A stretch of DNA of 64,000 bases, from positions 372,001 to 436,000 of the forward strand of contig CBDHFR010000003.1 in assembly GCA_965262665.1 (NCBI GenBank). The letters run 5' to 3'. The first letter of the stretch is position 1. The number at the start of each line of letters is the position of its first letter. This DNA comes from CBDBND01 sp965262665. Its GTDB lineage: Bacteria > Pseudomonadota > Alphaproteobacteria > Rhodospirillales > Rhodospirillaceae. Under the pieces are notes generated by a model. That model ran no database searches. It worked only from the letters and a program-made list of their open reading frames with translations, and was not told where the DNA came from. Positions 27,547 to 35,746 of this stretch are shown here, piece after piece. The translations under genes were made by a program, and so were the position numbers.

Positions 27547-29111
27547 ATGGCGCATCTAAGAATTCTCTTTATTGGGTTCGCAAGAGAGTTTCTTTTTGTT
27601 TTCCATGTGCTTGTGTTCCTCTTTGGGTTTTCTGTCGCCCCCTCTCCCACTGTTGCCCAATCTGCGTCAATTCACTTAACGGCGTCGGCGCCGTGGCGGG
27701 CGTTCGCTGATCCACTGGCGGATGCGACCGGGTCCCCCTTGCTTTCAGCCGTTTTTGATGCGCTTACCATTATTGAAATGGACGGGACGTTGAGCCCGGC
27801 CCTGGCAGACTCTTGGGGCAACGATTCCGGAACGGTGTGGAAGTTCAAATTGCGTTCCGGCGTTATTTTCAGCGACGGTACGCCGCTTGACGCAACCGCC
27901 GTTGTGGACTGCTTGTCCATGCTCATCGGGCCTGCCGGGCAGGTTTATGCGCCTTACCTTTATACCGGTAGCATTAGCGGCGTAAGGGCACTCTCAGAAA
28001 ACGAAATCGAGATCACCACATACCAAAAAGACGCGCGTCTGGATCGCAAACTCGCCAACGTGAGTATTTTTATGTACCGGCCCTTAAACGTCTCGGTCGG
28101 ACGGAATTTTCAAAGAGTCCCGTTGGCACAGGCCCGTTCAAACCCGAAAGCTGGTCGAACGACGGCACACGTGTCGTCTTGAAACGCGTGCCCTCCTCCT
28201 GGCGGGTGTCACCTCAGGTGGATAGAGTCGGAATTACCGTGGTCCCCGATTCCGCCGCTCGTCTACAGAACATACTTTCCGAAGGCACAGATATATCCGC
28301 CAACATTGATCCTGATTTCATTCCCGCGATCGAGGAGGCGGGGTTTAACGTCAGTGTCAGGCCGGGGCCCATCGTTCTGGCAATCGCCTTGCGCACGGCG
28401 GAAGGGGCCTCAGTACCGCTGCGGGACCGACGGGTTCGGATGGCCCTCAATTTGGCCATAGACCGTGACAGCATCTCGCAACACCTGCTGCGCGGCACTA
28501 TGGAGCCGGCGGCGCAACTCGCGACGCCGGAAGCGCTTGGCTACGACCCGTCGATCGAGCCTTACGCCTATAACCCCGGCCGGGCTAGAACGTTGCTGGC
28601 CGAGGCCGGCTATGCAAACGGGTTTGATTTGGCGGGCACCGTTATGACGGGGCAGTTTCCCGCTGACGCACAGATCTTCCAGCAGGTGGTTCAGGACTTG
28701 GACTCCATAGGCGTCAGAGTCGTCTTGGGCACATTACCGGTTATAGAATTCATACGCCGGCGCTCAGCAAACACATGGGACGGGGTCGATGTGCTTTCGA
28801 CACTCCCGTCACATTACAGGCTTGGTGACATCAGCCGGGCGGCGGAACTGTTTTCCTGTCACGACCCCATAACTACGTTTTGCGATCCAACTTTGGACGA
28901 CATGCTCAACAGATCCCACCAGGAAATGAACCCGGCCGCGCGCGAAAAACTGTTGCAAGCCGTCAACGCGCGTCTCCAACACCTCGCCCCCTCCCTATTG
29001 CTCTTGCGATATTCCGCCATTGATGTGTTGTCCAAGCGGATTACAAAATTCCCCCTTTTTCCTGCCGGTAAGATGAGGTTTGAGCAGATTAAAGTCGCCG
29101 AAAGCCGATAG
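27547..29111 (+). pseudogene. ABC transporter substrate-binding protein, family 5, one frameshift
   Basis: Two frames form one protein of about 520 residues related to the one at 11837-13396. The signal peptide (FLFGFSVAPSPTVAQ), the N-lobe (LADSWGNDSGTVWKFKLRSG, VIFSDGTPLDATAVVDCL) and the start of the VGTGPF motif are in the first frame. From about 28115 the second frame gives PVGTGPFKPESWSNDG, VRMALNLAIDRDSISQHLLR and ARTLLAEAGYANGFDL. Adding one A to the run at 28112-28114 (CAAAG to CAAAAG) restores the frame exactly. As with the other copy, no permease or ATPase is nearby. It ends the catabolic run before IS debris. Confidence 0.82.
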
Positions 29112-29155
29112 CGCTACGCCGAGACAGTTCTGAGAAATTCGACTCATACCAACGG

Positions 29156-29700
29156 TCATTGAATTTGACCTTCGTGTGCCCATTTACGCATACCAATCGA
29201 CATGATTTTCGAGGGCTTGTCGATGAGCTTGTTCCAGGCGTGGCATGCCGCATCGACGATGTCTTCGTAACTGTCGAAGACGCGGTTCGACAGGTAGGTC
29301 TGGCGCAGGTACTGCCAGATGTTTTCGGCCGGGTTCGGCTCCGGCGATCTGGGCGGCAGGAACAGCGGCGTGATGTTGTCGGGGAACTCCAATTCGGTGG
29401 TGGTGTGCCAGCCGGCGCGGTCCATGAGGAGGACGGCGTGTGAGCCGTCGGCGACGGTGCGGCTAATCTCTTCGAGATGGGCCGGCATGGCATGGGTGTC
29501 GGCGAACGGCATCGCCACGGCCGCACCGGTACCGCGCGCCAGGCAGACGGCGCCGAACAGATAGGCGCTCTGGTAGCGCTGGTCCTTGGGCTGACGCGGA
29601 CGGCTGCCGGTGCGCGCCCACTGCCGGACGATGCCGTTCTTCTGGCCAAGGCGCATCTCGTCTTTGAGAGTGATGGGGCTGATTTGAGTGTCGGCGTGGT
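29156..29700 (-). mobile_element. IS630-type transposase, C-terminal part
   Basis: The frame at 29156-29670 encodes DEMRLGQKNGIVRQWARTGS, SHAVLLMDRAGWHTTTELEF and LFLPPRSPEPNPAENIWQYL, the three DDE acidic positions of the IS630-like group, then the C-terminal IVDAACHAWNKLIDKPSKIM. The N-terminal helix-turn-helix region is missing, and upstream sequence joins an IS1380 fragment. Inactive. Confidence 0.75.
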
Positions 29701-29791
29701 GGGTCGGGCTTTGAGATGGATGTTCTGGCCGGGATAGTTGGGCAGGCTTTGCGTATGATTGGTTTTTTGGTGGGTTTCGGGCACGCGGGAG

Positions 29792-30811
29792 TCATCGCCG
29801 CCGTAGCGTTGCCCCTTTTCCCTGTTGTGGTGGAGAGTTGCGATCAAGGGGCGCCAGGGCGGCGTTGGCCTTGAAGAACAGGTCTTTGTAAGGGCAGGCA
29901 TCGGGCAGGGAGAGCTTGATGCGTCGCACGGAGTTGATGACTTTGGCGCCGAGCTTCAGAAGTTTCAGGCGTATGGTATTGGGGACGGCCTTGGCCAGGG
30001 TCGTCTTTTTCAGGGCGACGCGGCGGATACCGTCGATGAGGACATAGGCGAAGGCGGCGAGGAGCAGGCGAAGCTGGTTGGCTTTGTAGGCGTGTGCGCT
30101 CATGCGATTGGCAAACAAATCGAGTTGGCAGTCCTTGATACGGTTTTCCATGTCGCCGCGTGGGCAATAGGTGTCTTCGTAGAGTTCCCTGGGCGGGACT
30201 TGATGGCGATTGAGGGAAGTGACGAGGAAGCGGCAGCGCTGTTCGTGTCCGGGCTTGTGTTCGACCTTGGCGATGACGCGCCGTGGCCGGGCCCAGGTTC
30301 TGGATTTGGTGATGTGGTGGAAATCGCCGTAGGCGCGGACCGGCTGGCCGGTTTCGATCATGGCTATGGCGGCTTTGCCGCGGACCCTCTGTGCTTTCTT
30401 GAGCAGGACATCGTTGCGCGCCAGGCCGAAGACGTAATCCACGGCATTTCCTTCGCACCAACGCATCAGGTTCTCGCGCGCGAAGCCGCTGTCGCCGCGC
30501 AGCAGGATGTCGACGTTGGGCCATCGTTCGCGGATCATCCGGACGATGCGTTCGCGGATCATCCGGACGATGCGGCGGATCTGGTTGCGCGCACCCCTGG
30601 CGCCATCGATGTTGGCGGGTCGGAGTTGGGCGAGCAGGAGATGGCGGCCGCAGAAGACATAGAGGGGCAGGAAACAGCGGTGTTCGTAATAGCCGTGGAA
30701 GAAGGCGTTCTCCTGGCGCCCATGGGTTTCCACGTCGGTGGCGTCGATATCGAGGGTGATGCGCGCGCGGCGTCGACCATATCCGTTATCTGGTCCGCCT
30801 CACGGCGCTAG
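29792..30811 (-). mobile_element. IS1380 family transposase fragment
   Basis: The reading frame 29792-30733, extended upstream in a shifted frame (RREADQITDMVDAAR, then ARITLDIDATDVETHGRQEN), encodes the DDE core of an IS1380 transposase: NAFFHGYYEHRCFLPLYVFC, VDILLRGDSGFARENLMRWC, EDTYCPRGDMENRIKDCQLD, FANRMSAHAYKANQLRLLLA. It has an in-frame tandem duplication of 24 bp (30527-30550 and 30551-30574) that doubles the peptide RIVRMIRE. The N-terminal part is absent and an IS630 end abuts at about 30811. Confidence 0.75.
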
Positions 30812-31185
30812 AGCGGTTTGACTGAATTGTGAATCGAAGGGGATTCCCAAGCGTCCCACTCCATGATTCTATATCCCGAGGCGATTTGGGAGTCAGACAT
30901 GGGGCATTGTTACGGGAATGATCTTCGCCGGCGGGTCGTCGAGGCGGTCACTGGGGGTCTGTCTGCACGGGGGGCGGCGGCGCGTTTTCGTGTCGCGCCA
31001 GCGACGGCGAGCCACTGGCGCCGGCGCTGGCGCGAGACGGGCTCGATCGAGCCCGGCCGCCAGGGCCATACCCCATGGCCATTGGAAGACCACCACGTTG
31101 ACCGCCGGCTTGCGCCTCTCCGGCCTGGCGGCCCCGATGCTCCTCGACGGGCCGATGCATGGGGCTCCGTTCACCACACCAAGGC
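30812..31185 (+). mobile_element. IS630 fragment with internal deletion
   Basis: Begins at TA followed by GAGCGGTTTGACTGAATTGT, an IS630-like terminus. It encodes the helix-turn-helix (GGLSARGAAARFRVAPATAS) and then, in another frame, HGHWKTTTLTAGLRLSGLAA from the catalytic domain. The first catalytic Asp region between them is deleted. It ends at the junction with an integrase gene. Confidence 0.65.
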
Positions 31186-31762
31186 GGGCGAGGCGATCCG
31201 TATGGTCAGGGAATCCCAGGCTTCGTTATCGGTACGGCTGGCGTTCGAGTTCCTGGTTCTGACCGCCGCGCGTTCCGGCGAGGTGCGGAGATCCGTGTGG
31301 TCCGAGTTCGACACGGGGACGGCGATATGGACCATTCCCGGCGAGCGAATGAAGGGCGGACGCGAGCACCGCGTTCCGCTATCTACCCGGGCGCTGGAGA
31401 TCCTCGACGAAGCGTGGGAACTCGATGACGGAAGCGGCCTGGTGTTTCCGGCCCCGACCGGAGGCAAGGCCACGTCCGCTTCGACGCTTTCCAAGCTGTT
31501 GCGGGAACTGGATATCGACGCCGTTCCGCACGGCTTCCGTTCGACCTTCCGGGACTGGTGTTCGGAGTCAGCCCAAGTACCCAGAGAACTTGCCGAAGCC
31601 TGTCTCGCCCACGTCGTGACAGGGGTCGAGGGCGCCTATGCCCGCTCGGATCTGTTGGACCGCCGCCGCAAGCTGATGGATCGGTGGGCCGCGTATCTTG
31701 CCAGCGATAGCGACGACACGGTGGTTCCAATAGCTCGGCCGTCGAAGGATACAAGCGGGTGA
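30863..31762 (+). CDS. Chimeric ORF: IS630 HTH fused to tyrosine integrase catalytic domain
   Basis: 299 residues in one frame. Residues about 13-70 are an IS630 transposase N-terminus (DLRRRVVEAVTGGLSARGAA); 71-108 are IS630 sequence read out of frame; from about 110 the protein is a P4-type tyrosine recombinase. All catalytic positions of the integrase are visible: Arg in AARSGEVRRSVW, Lys in MKGGREHRVPLS, HxxR in VPHGFRSTFRDWCSE, His in CLAHVVTGV and Tyr in AYARSDLLDRRR. The integrase's own N-terminal arm- and core-binding domains are gone. This is probably an accidental fusion, but it is an open, potentially expressed DNA-binding recombinase. No tRNA attachment site was found beside it. 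Confidence 0.7.
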   Translation: MILYPEAIWESDMGHCYGNDLRRRVVEAVTGGLSARGAAARFRVAPATASHWRRRWRETGSIEPGRQGHTPWPLEDHHVDRRLAPLRPGGPDAPRRADAWGSVHHTKAGEAIRMVRESQASLSVRLAFEFLVLTAARSGEVRRSVWSEFDTGTAIWTIPGERMKGGREHRVPLSTRALEILDEAWELDDGSGLVFPAPTGGKATSASTLSKLLRELDIDAVPHGFRSTFRDWCSESAQVPRELAEACLAHVVTGVEGAYARSDLLDRRRKLMDRWAAYLASDSDDTVVPIARPSKDTSG

Positions 31763-31804
31763 ACGGCGTGGACACAGGACCCGAAATTAGGAGCGAGTAC
31801 GAAG

Positions 31805-32074
31805 ATGCCAAGAACACCGCCCGTGGCCTACCTTCAGGCCCTGGGAGTGCTGGAACCGGATGAAATCTCGATGCCCGAGTTTCGTGAGAGCCAAACCGAA
31901 AAGATAAAGGACCTGTTGCTGAACGGCGGAAAAGTGGTCGTAGACTTGCCCGACGATTCGGATGTGCGTGAAGTCGGCATGCTGGCATACCTGTCATTCC
32001 CGAAAACCTTATCCATCGATCTTAATGACTCAAACCGTGCAGGAGTGAATGAAGTTTTCGGAAGGGACACGTCA
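31805..32074 (+). CDS. Small hypothetical protein, 3' end altered
   Basis: Start ATG at 31805 with AGGAGCG about 9 bp upstream. The first 65 residues (ALGVLEPDEISMPEFRESQT, NGGKVVVDLPDDSDVREVGM) look like a real acidic protein and follow the integrase closely, so it may be a leftover of the same island. From about 31991 it runs through the inverted-repeat element (encoding SFPKTLS...VNEVFGRDT) and then antisense through the next gene, so the true C-terminus is lost. The family is not recognised. Confidence 0.35.
31991..32069. repeat. 79-bp inverted-repeat element
   Basis: Left arm TGTCATTCCCGAAAACCTTA (31991-32010) and right arm GAAGTTTTCGGAAGGGACA (32051-32069) are inverted relative to each other and match the arms at 6667-6744, 3925-3956 and 53072-53103. 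The element starts with TGTC and ends with GACA. It abuts the stop codon (32072-32074) of the minus-strand HemF-like gene. Confidence 0.6.
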
Positions 32075-32953
32075 AAACTTGACCACCGGCGGAGCATTGG
32101 ACAGGGACCAGGCCTCATAGGGCACCAAGGCGGAGGAAAAAGGGTCGGAAAACAATTGATCCTGAAGCCAGGTTTTCCGCTGCCGATCCTGTGCTGCAAT
32201 AGCGTCGGCACTGATGGGATCGTTTTTCCTCTTGTCCAGCACAGTAAAATAGGCTTCCAGCAACGTTTCGAATGCCTCTTTGATGAACGCTACATTGCCA
32301 TCTGTGATTAGAATAGCAGGCGGGCCGTAAAAACTCCCGCCCACACCAGCCGGTTTACGACGCCACGTGCGGTCAATTTCTTCCGGATTTCCTTCAACAA
32401 CAAGCTGACGGTGCGGTGCGGGGTCCACCTCGTGTTTGTTAAAAACAACGTTCATTCTTTCCCGCATCTCCGCAAGGTCATCTTCATGCCAAACGGCAGG
32501 AAGCACATCCATCCAGCCACCCACGGTTCCCGTACCGTCGGCCATATACTGGAACACCATTGTGAGATGCAGCATCGGGACATGCGGTGTCTTGGGATGC
32601 ACATCAAAAAAGATAGACCGGTTCCACCGCGGTTCACCCAGATATGGCGGCAAAGGAGCCGTCACTACTGCCGACATGACTCCCGCTTTTTCTACGACCG
32701 GCCCTCGCGCTACCAAGATTTCATAATCGGCAGTATCGAAGGACAATGTTTCCACCTCTGGTGATAAGGATCCGTTATACCGCTCAACATGAGCGAGGAA
32801 CCGCTCTTCCATGGCGCCAATAAAAGCCATTATGTCATCGGCATGGTATTTTTGCGCGGGGGTCAGAGCGTCATAATCCCGGCCCGGCGACTGCGCGCTT
32901 GCCACTCCGACAGTTCCCATTAGCAAGATGATTGCGTTCAAAATACTTTTCAT
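32072..32953 (-). CDS. Exported coproporphyrinogen III oxidase (HemF)-like protein
   Basis: 293 residues with a signal peptide (MKSILNAIILLMGTVGVASA, mature at QSPGRDY). The body follows the order of aerobic coproporphyrinogen oxidase motifs: GPVVEKAGVMSAVVTAPL (compare vfEkaGVn.S), FFDVHPKTPHVPMLHLTM (compare hP.nPyvPt.H), GTVGGWMDVLP (compare GGG.DLTP), EDDLAEMRERMNVVFNKHEV, then RRKPAGVGGSFYGPP (compare RGiGGlFfDd). HemF is normally cytoplasmic and makes protoporphyrinogen; a secreted relative suggests binding or modifying a tetrapyrrole or other ligand outside the cytoplasm (inference). The canonical motifs are only partly kept, so catalysis is uncertain. The C-terminus ends at the repeat element and could have been altered by it. 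Confidence 0.6.
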   Translation of the reverse strand: MKSILNAIILLMGTVGVASAQSPGRDYDALTPAQKYHADDIMAFIGAMEERFLAHVERYNGSLSPEVETLSFDTADYEILVARGPVVEKAGVMSAVVTAPLPPYLGEPRWNRSIFFDVHPKTPHVPMLHLTMVFQYMADGTGTVGGWMDVLPAVWHEDDLAEMRERMNVVFNKHEVDPAPHRQLVVEGNPEEIDRTWRRKPAGVGGSFYGPPAILITDGNVAFIKEAFETLLEAYFTVLDKRKNDPISADAIAAQDRQRKTWLQDQLFSDPFSSALVPYEAWSLSNAPPVVKF

Positions 32954-33097
32954 TTGATGTATTCCTCCCCGAAAATGGGATCACCAACCCAACAAAAATT
33001 CAAGATCCCCTCATGCTCGTCCTGTTCCCAAGAATACTATCCCCCTTCCTTTACGTCATACCCCTAGATTCACAATTGCAAGCTACAAAGATGTTAT
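32954..33097. other. Upstream region of the HemF-like gene
   Basis: 144 bp between the start of the HemF-like gene and the IS630 left end. No gene was recognised. It presumably carries the minus-strand promoter; GAGGAATAC just upstream of the ATG at 32953 is a suitable ribosome-binding site. Confidence 0.4.
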
Positions 33098-33104
33098 ACT
33101 CCTG

Positions 33105-34209
33105 CTACCCAATTACTCGGTACTGATCGTGTGTGATGACATGAAAGTTGTCGGTAACGGTGTCTCGGATTGTTTCCCATTCCCGGGGCAGGGTTTGGTT
33201 GAAGAACCCGAAGATGGCCTCGGTGAACTGTCGGAAATCGGGATAAAACCGGTTGTGCGTCACATGCCGGTGCATGACGCCCCATAACCGCTCGATGGGA
33301 TTGAGGTGTGGCGCATACGGCGGCAGGAAATGCAGCCGGATGCGGCACTCCGGCCGCTCCAGGAACGGCCGCAACAGCCTGGCATGGTGATAGCGCGCAT
33401 TGTCGAGACAGACATGGATCACCCGGGATCACCCGGGATCACCCGGGATCACCCGGGATCACCCGGGTGTCCGGATAGGCCCGTTCCAGCTTCTCGAACA
33501 ACCGCAGAGAGGTTTCGGCATTGATCTTCTCGCCCTCGACCAGGGTGAGCTTCATCGTTTCAAGGTCCAGTGCGCCGTGCAGGTTCAGCCGCTGGCGCCC
33601 TGTCGTGGCCTTGATCGCCGGCTTGTCGGAACGGATGAACCAGCCATGCGCCGGCCGGCTCTGATACTCGGGATGGACCGCAGCGGCGAAGACAACCGTC
33701 GCGTCCGGAAACATCCCGCGCGTCAGCTGTTCATAATCCCTGATGAAGGCTTCCTGCGCCTGCTTGTCGGCCTGCTTCGGCAGCGTCTTCGGCTTCACGT
33801 ATGCGAACCCCAGGCGGTGCATCAGCTTGATGGCGCCCGGACGTGAATATCTCACAGCAAACTTTCGGAAGATGGCATCCCGCACCGCGTTGGTGTCGCG
33901 CGGCGGATTGTCCCGGAACTGCGCCTTGAGAGCGGCTTCCTGGTCCGCCGTCAGGCGGCCCGCGCGGTCCGGGTAATCCGCAAGCTCCACAGAGGCGAGC
34001 CCCTTCTCGCGGAAGTCCCGTAGCCAGCCGCGAACCGTGTCGGGATCGAGATAGAATATCCTGGAGACCATCTGCACGCTGTGGCCATCATCAGGGGCAA
34101 CCAGCGCATTCGCGCGCCGTACCTGCAGCGCTTCGACCTTCCGCTTGCGCATGACATTCAGGAGTGCCTTGGGTTCGTCAGCGGTCAGAAAGGAGGCCCT
34201 TTTGCGCAT
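33105..34209 (-). pseudogene. IS630 family transposase, disrupted by a 10-bp repeat expansion
   Basis: The N-terminal part (33439-34209) has the winged-helix region (VSRIFYLDPDTVRGWLRDFR, RYSRPGAIKLMHRLGFAYVK) and the first DDE block. The second part (33105-33422) has CLDNARYHHARLLRPFL and FLPPYAPHLNPIERLWGVMH. Between them lie five copies of ATCACCCGGG (33418-33467); one copy is expected, so four extra 10-bp units shift the frame. The first catalytic Asp is also lost: VVFAAAVHPEYQS where the family has FADAVHP. Inactive. Confidence 0.8.
33418..33467. repeat. Tandem repeat, ATCACCCGGG x5
   Basis: Five exact 10-bp units inside an IS630 transposase gene, each containing the CCCGGG palindrome. 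The expansion destroys the reading frame just before the second catalytic Asp. Confidence 0.95.
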
Positions 34210-34397
34210 CTTCGCCGTGAAGTCGTTCGCTGCTCGTGTCGTTGGAGAGGTGCATGAATCGGCAGCCGAATCAGGTCAATGCAAAATACTAAATTCAGGC
34301 CGAATCAATGATTCCAGGTATAACGTGAATTGATAGGACCGGTTCAGCAAACTGAACACGACATGGCCTGGAATGCTTCCTTAGATGCGGTCCAGGT

Positions 34398-35202
34398 GGC
34401 ATTGTCAGACTAAATCGGCTTGAGCTGGGAGTTAAGGTCTCCTAGCCTCGGGTAATGAAAAATCCCTTCCGTTATTTCAACAGCTCGCCCGAGGTCATCC
34501 GCCTCGCGGTGATGACGTATATCCGCTATCCGCTGTCGTTGCGTCAGGTCGAAGATATTCTGTTCGAACGGGGCATAGACATTTGCCATGAAACGGTGCG
34601 GTACTGGTGGAACCGCTTTGGCCCGTTGTTTGCCGCTGAAATCCGGAAACGCCGTGTTCATCGTGGATCCTATTCGCTGTGGCGCCGGCATCTTGATGAG
34701 GTGTTCGTCCGGATCAATGGCGAAACACATTATCTATGGCGTGCCGTTGACCATGAAGGCGAAGTGCTAGAGGTCTATGCCACGAAACGGCGGGATCACA
34801 GGGCTGCGCTTGAAATCCTTAAACGTGCCATGAAGCGTTATGGCCGACCGGCCACGATCGTCACGGACAGGCTACAGTCATACCGGGCGGCGATGAAGGT
34901 GATCGGCACTGCGGCCGCCCAGACCTGCGGTCGTTGGCTGAACAACCTAGCGGAAAACTCACATCGGCCCTTCCGACGACGGGAAGGGGCAATGGCTCGG
35001 TTCAGAGACATCAAGACCCTGCAGAAGTTCGCCTCCGTCCATGCCTCGATCTACAACCATTTCAACCACCAACGCCATCTCAACCGCCGCGATACTTTCA
35101 AACAAGCCCGAGCCACCGCCTTGGACGAATGGCGTCAACTTGCTGCCTGAGAGTCCTCTATTATGGCTTCTTCTGCTCCGGGCCAGTTAGTCTGACAATG
35201 CC
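34398..35202 (+). mobile_element. IS6 family element, complete (805 bp)
   Basis: Terminal inverted repeats GGCATTGTCAGACTAA (34398) and its complement ending AATGCC (35202), with an intact transposase. The flanking octamers (GTCCAGGT left, AGGAAGGC right) do not match, so no 8-bp target duplication is present. This fits a recombination or adjacent deletion after insertion; the right side cuts directly into a dioxygenase gene. Confidence 0.9.
34455..35150 (+). CDS. IS6 family transposase
   Basis: 231 residues. Short N-terminal helix-turn-helix region (PLSLRQVEDILFERGIDICH, ETVRYWWNRFGPLFAAEIRK) and a DDE catalytic core with Asp in RRHLDEVFVRINGETHYLWR, Asp in ATIVTDRLQSYRAAMK and Glu in NLAENSHRPFRRREGAMARF. 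Length and layout are those of replicative IS6/IS26-type transposases. Intact, and near-identical in layout to the copies at 48530-49225 and 55417-56112. Confidence 0.93.
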   Translation: MKNPFRYFNSSPEVIRLAVMTYIRYPLSLRQVEDILFERGIDICHETVRYWWNRFGPLFAAEIRKRRVHRGSYSLWRRHLDEVFVRINGETHYLWRAVDHEGEVLEVYATKRRDHRAALEILKRAMKRYGRPATIVTDRLQSYRAAMKVIGTAAAQTCGRWLNNLAENSHRPFRRREGAMARFRDIKTLQKFASVHASIYNHFNHQRHLNRRDTFKQARATALDEWRQLAA

Positions 35203-35729
35203 AGGAAGGCAGTGCGGAAGAAACCGCAACACCCTGGCACAATGATGAATGTCTCTTTCATCTTAGGGGACACCACAGCCCGTCCATGTGGGTGGCCCTG
35301 ACCGATATCGATCGTACCAATGCGCCACTGCAAACTTTGGCCGAGTCCAACAAGGATCCGCACCGCTTCGTCAGCTCTTGGGCTCTAAAAGACGTAGAGG
35401 CGCCGCCTAATTTTCATCCCTGGTCCGAATTGCTGGACAGAACCAGTGCGCCTGACGCGGACATCAGGGTCTGGGAAGCCAGAGCTGGCGACATGCTGAT
35501 CCTTCACCCAAAAACCATCCATTCCTCCTTGCCCCGTACCGCCGACCATACCGGACGGCGCATTGGATTTTCATTACGTTGGATCGGCAGCGATATTCGT
35601 TACGAATTCAATCCCACAGCAAAACGATCGCCCTTTCAGGATCATGCGCATTTGAAGGAAGGAAAGCGTATTCCGGATGACGTTATACCCGTGACGTGGC
35701 GCCGCGACCCCCAAGATGCAGCGGCTTAA
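35203..35729 (+). pseudogene. Phytanoyl-CoA dioxygenase family, 5'-truncated by IS6
   Basis: The open frame begins immediately at the IS6 boundary (QEGSAEETATPWHNDECLFH) and runs to TAA at 35727-35729. The first iron ligands (WHND) fall upstream of the first ATG at 35286, so the preserved protein is larger than that ATG suggests. The distal His (MLILHPKTIHSSLPR) and the 2-oxoglutarate Arg (GRRIGFSLRWIGSD) are present. The N-terminal roughly 100 residues and the native promoter are lost. It overlaps the region upstream of the next gene and was probably once its operon partner. Confidence 0.8.
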
Positions 35730-35746
35730 CGAACTCGGACAAGAGT

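Larger units (their letters stand above)
33098..34320 (-). mobile_element. IS630 family element, decayed
   Basis: About 1.2 kb with imperfect ends flanked by TA: the left side begins TACTCCTGCTACCCAATTAC, and the right side read inward begins TACCTGGAATCATTGATTCG. The transposase is disrupted by a tandem repeat expansion. End positions are my best estimate from this weak inverted repeat. Confidence 0.55.

Noticed and set aside
29825..30811. 328-residue plus-strand ORF opposite the IS1380 transposase
   Set aside because: It is the antisense of a recognisable DDE transposase; the high GC makes long shadow frames. No family features.
33418..33467. CRISPR-like array (regular short repeats)
   Set aside because: The units are 10 bp, directly contiguous and without spacers, and lie inside a transposase gene. 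No cas gene is near.
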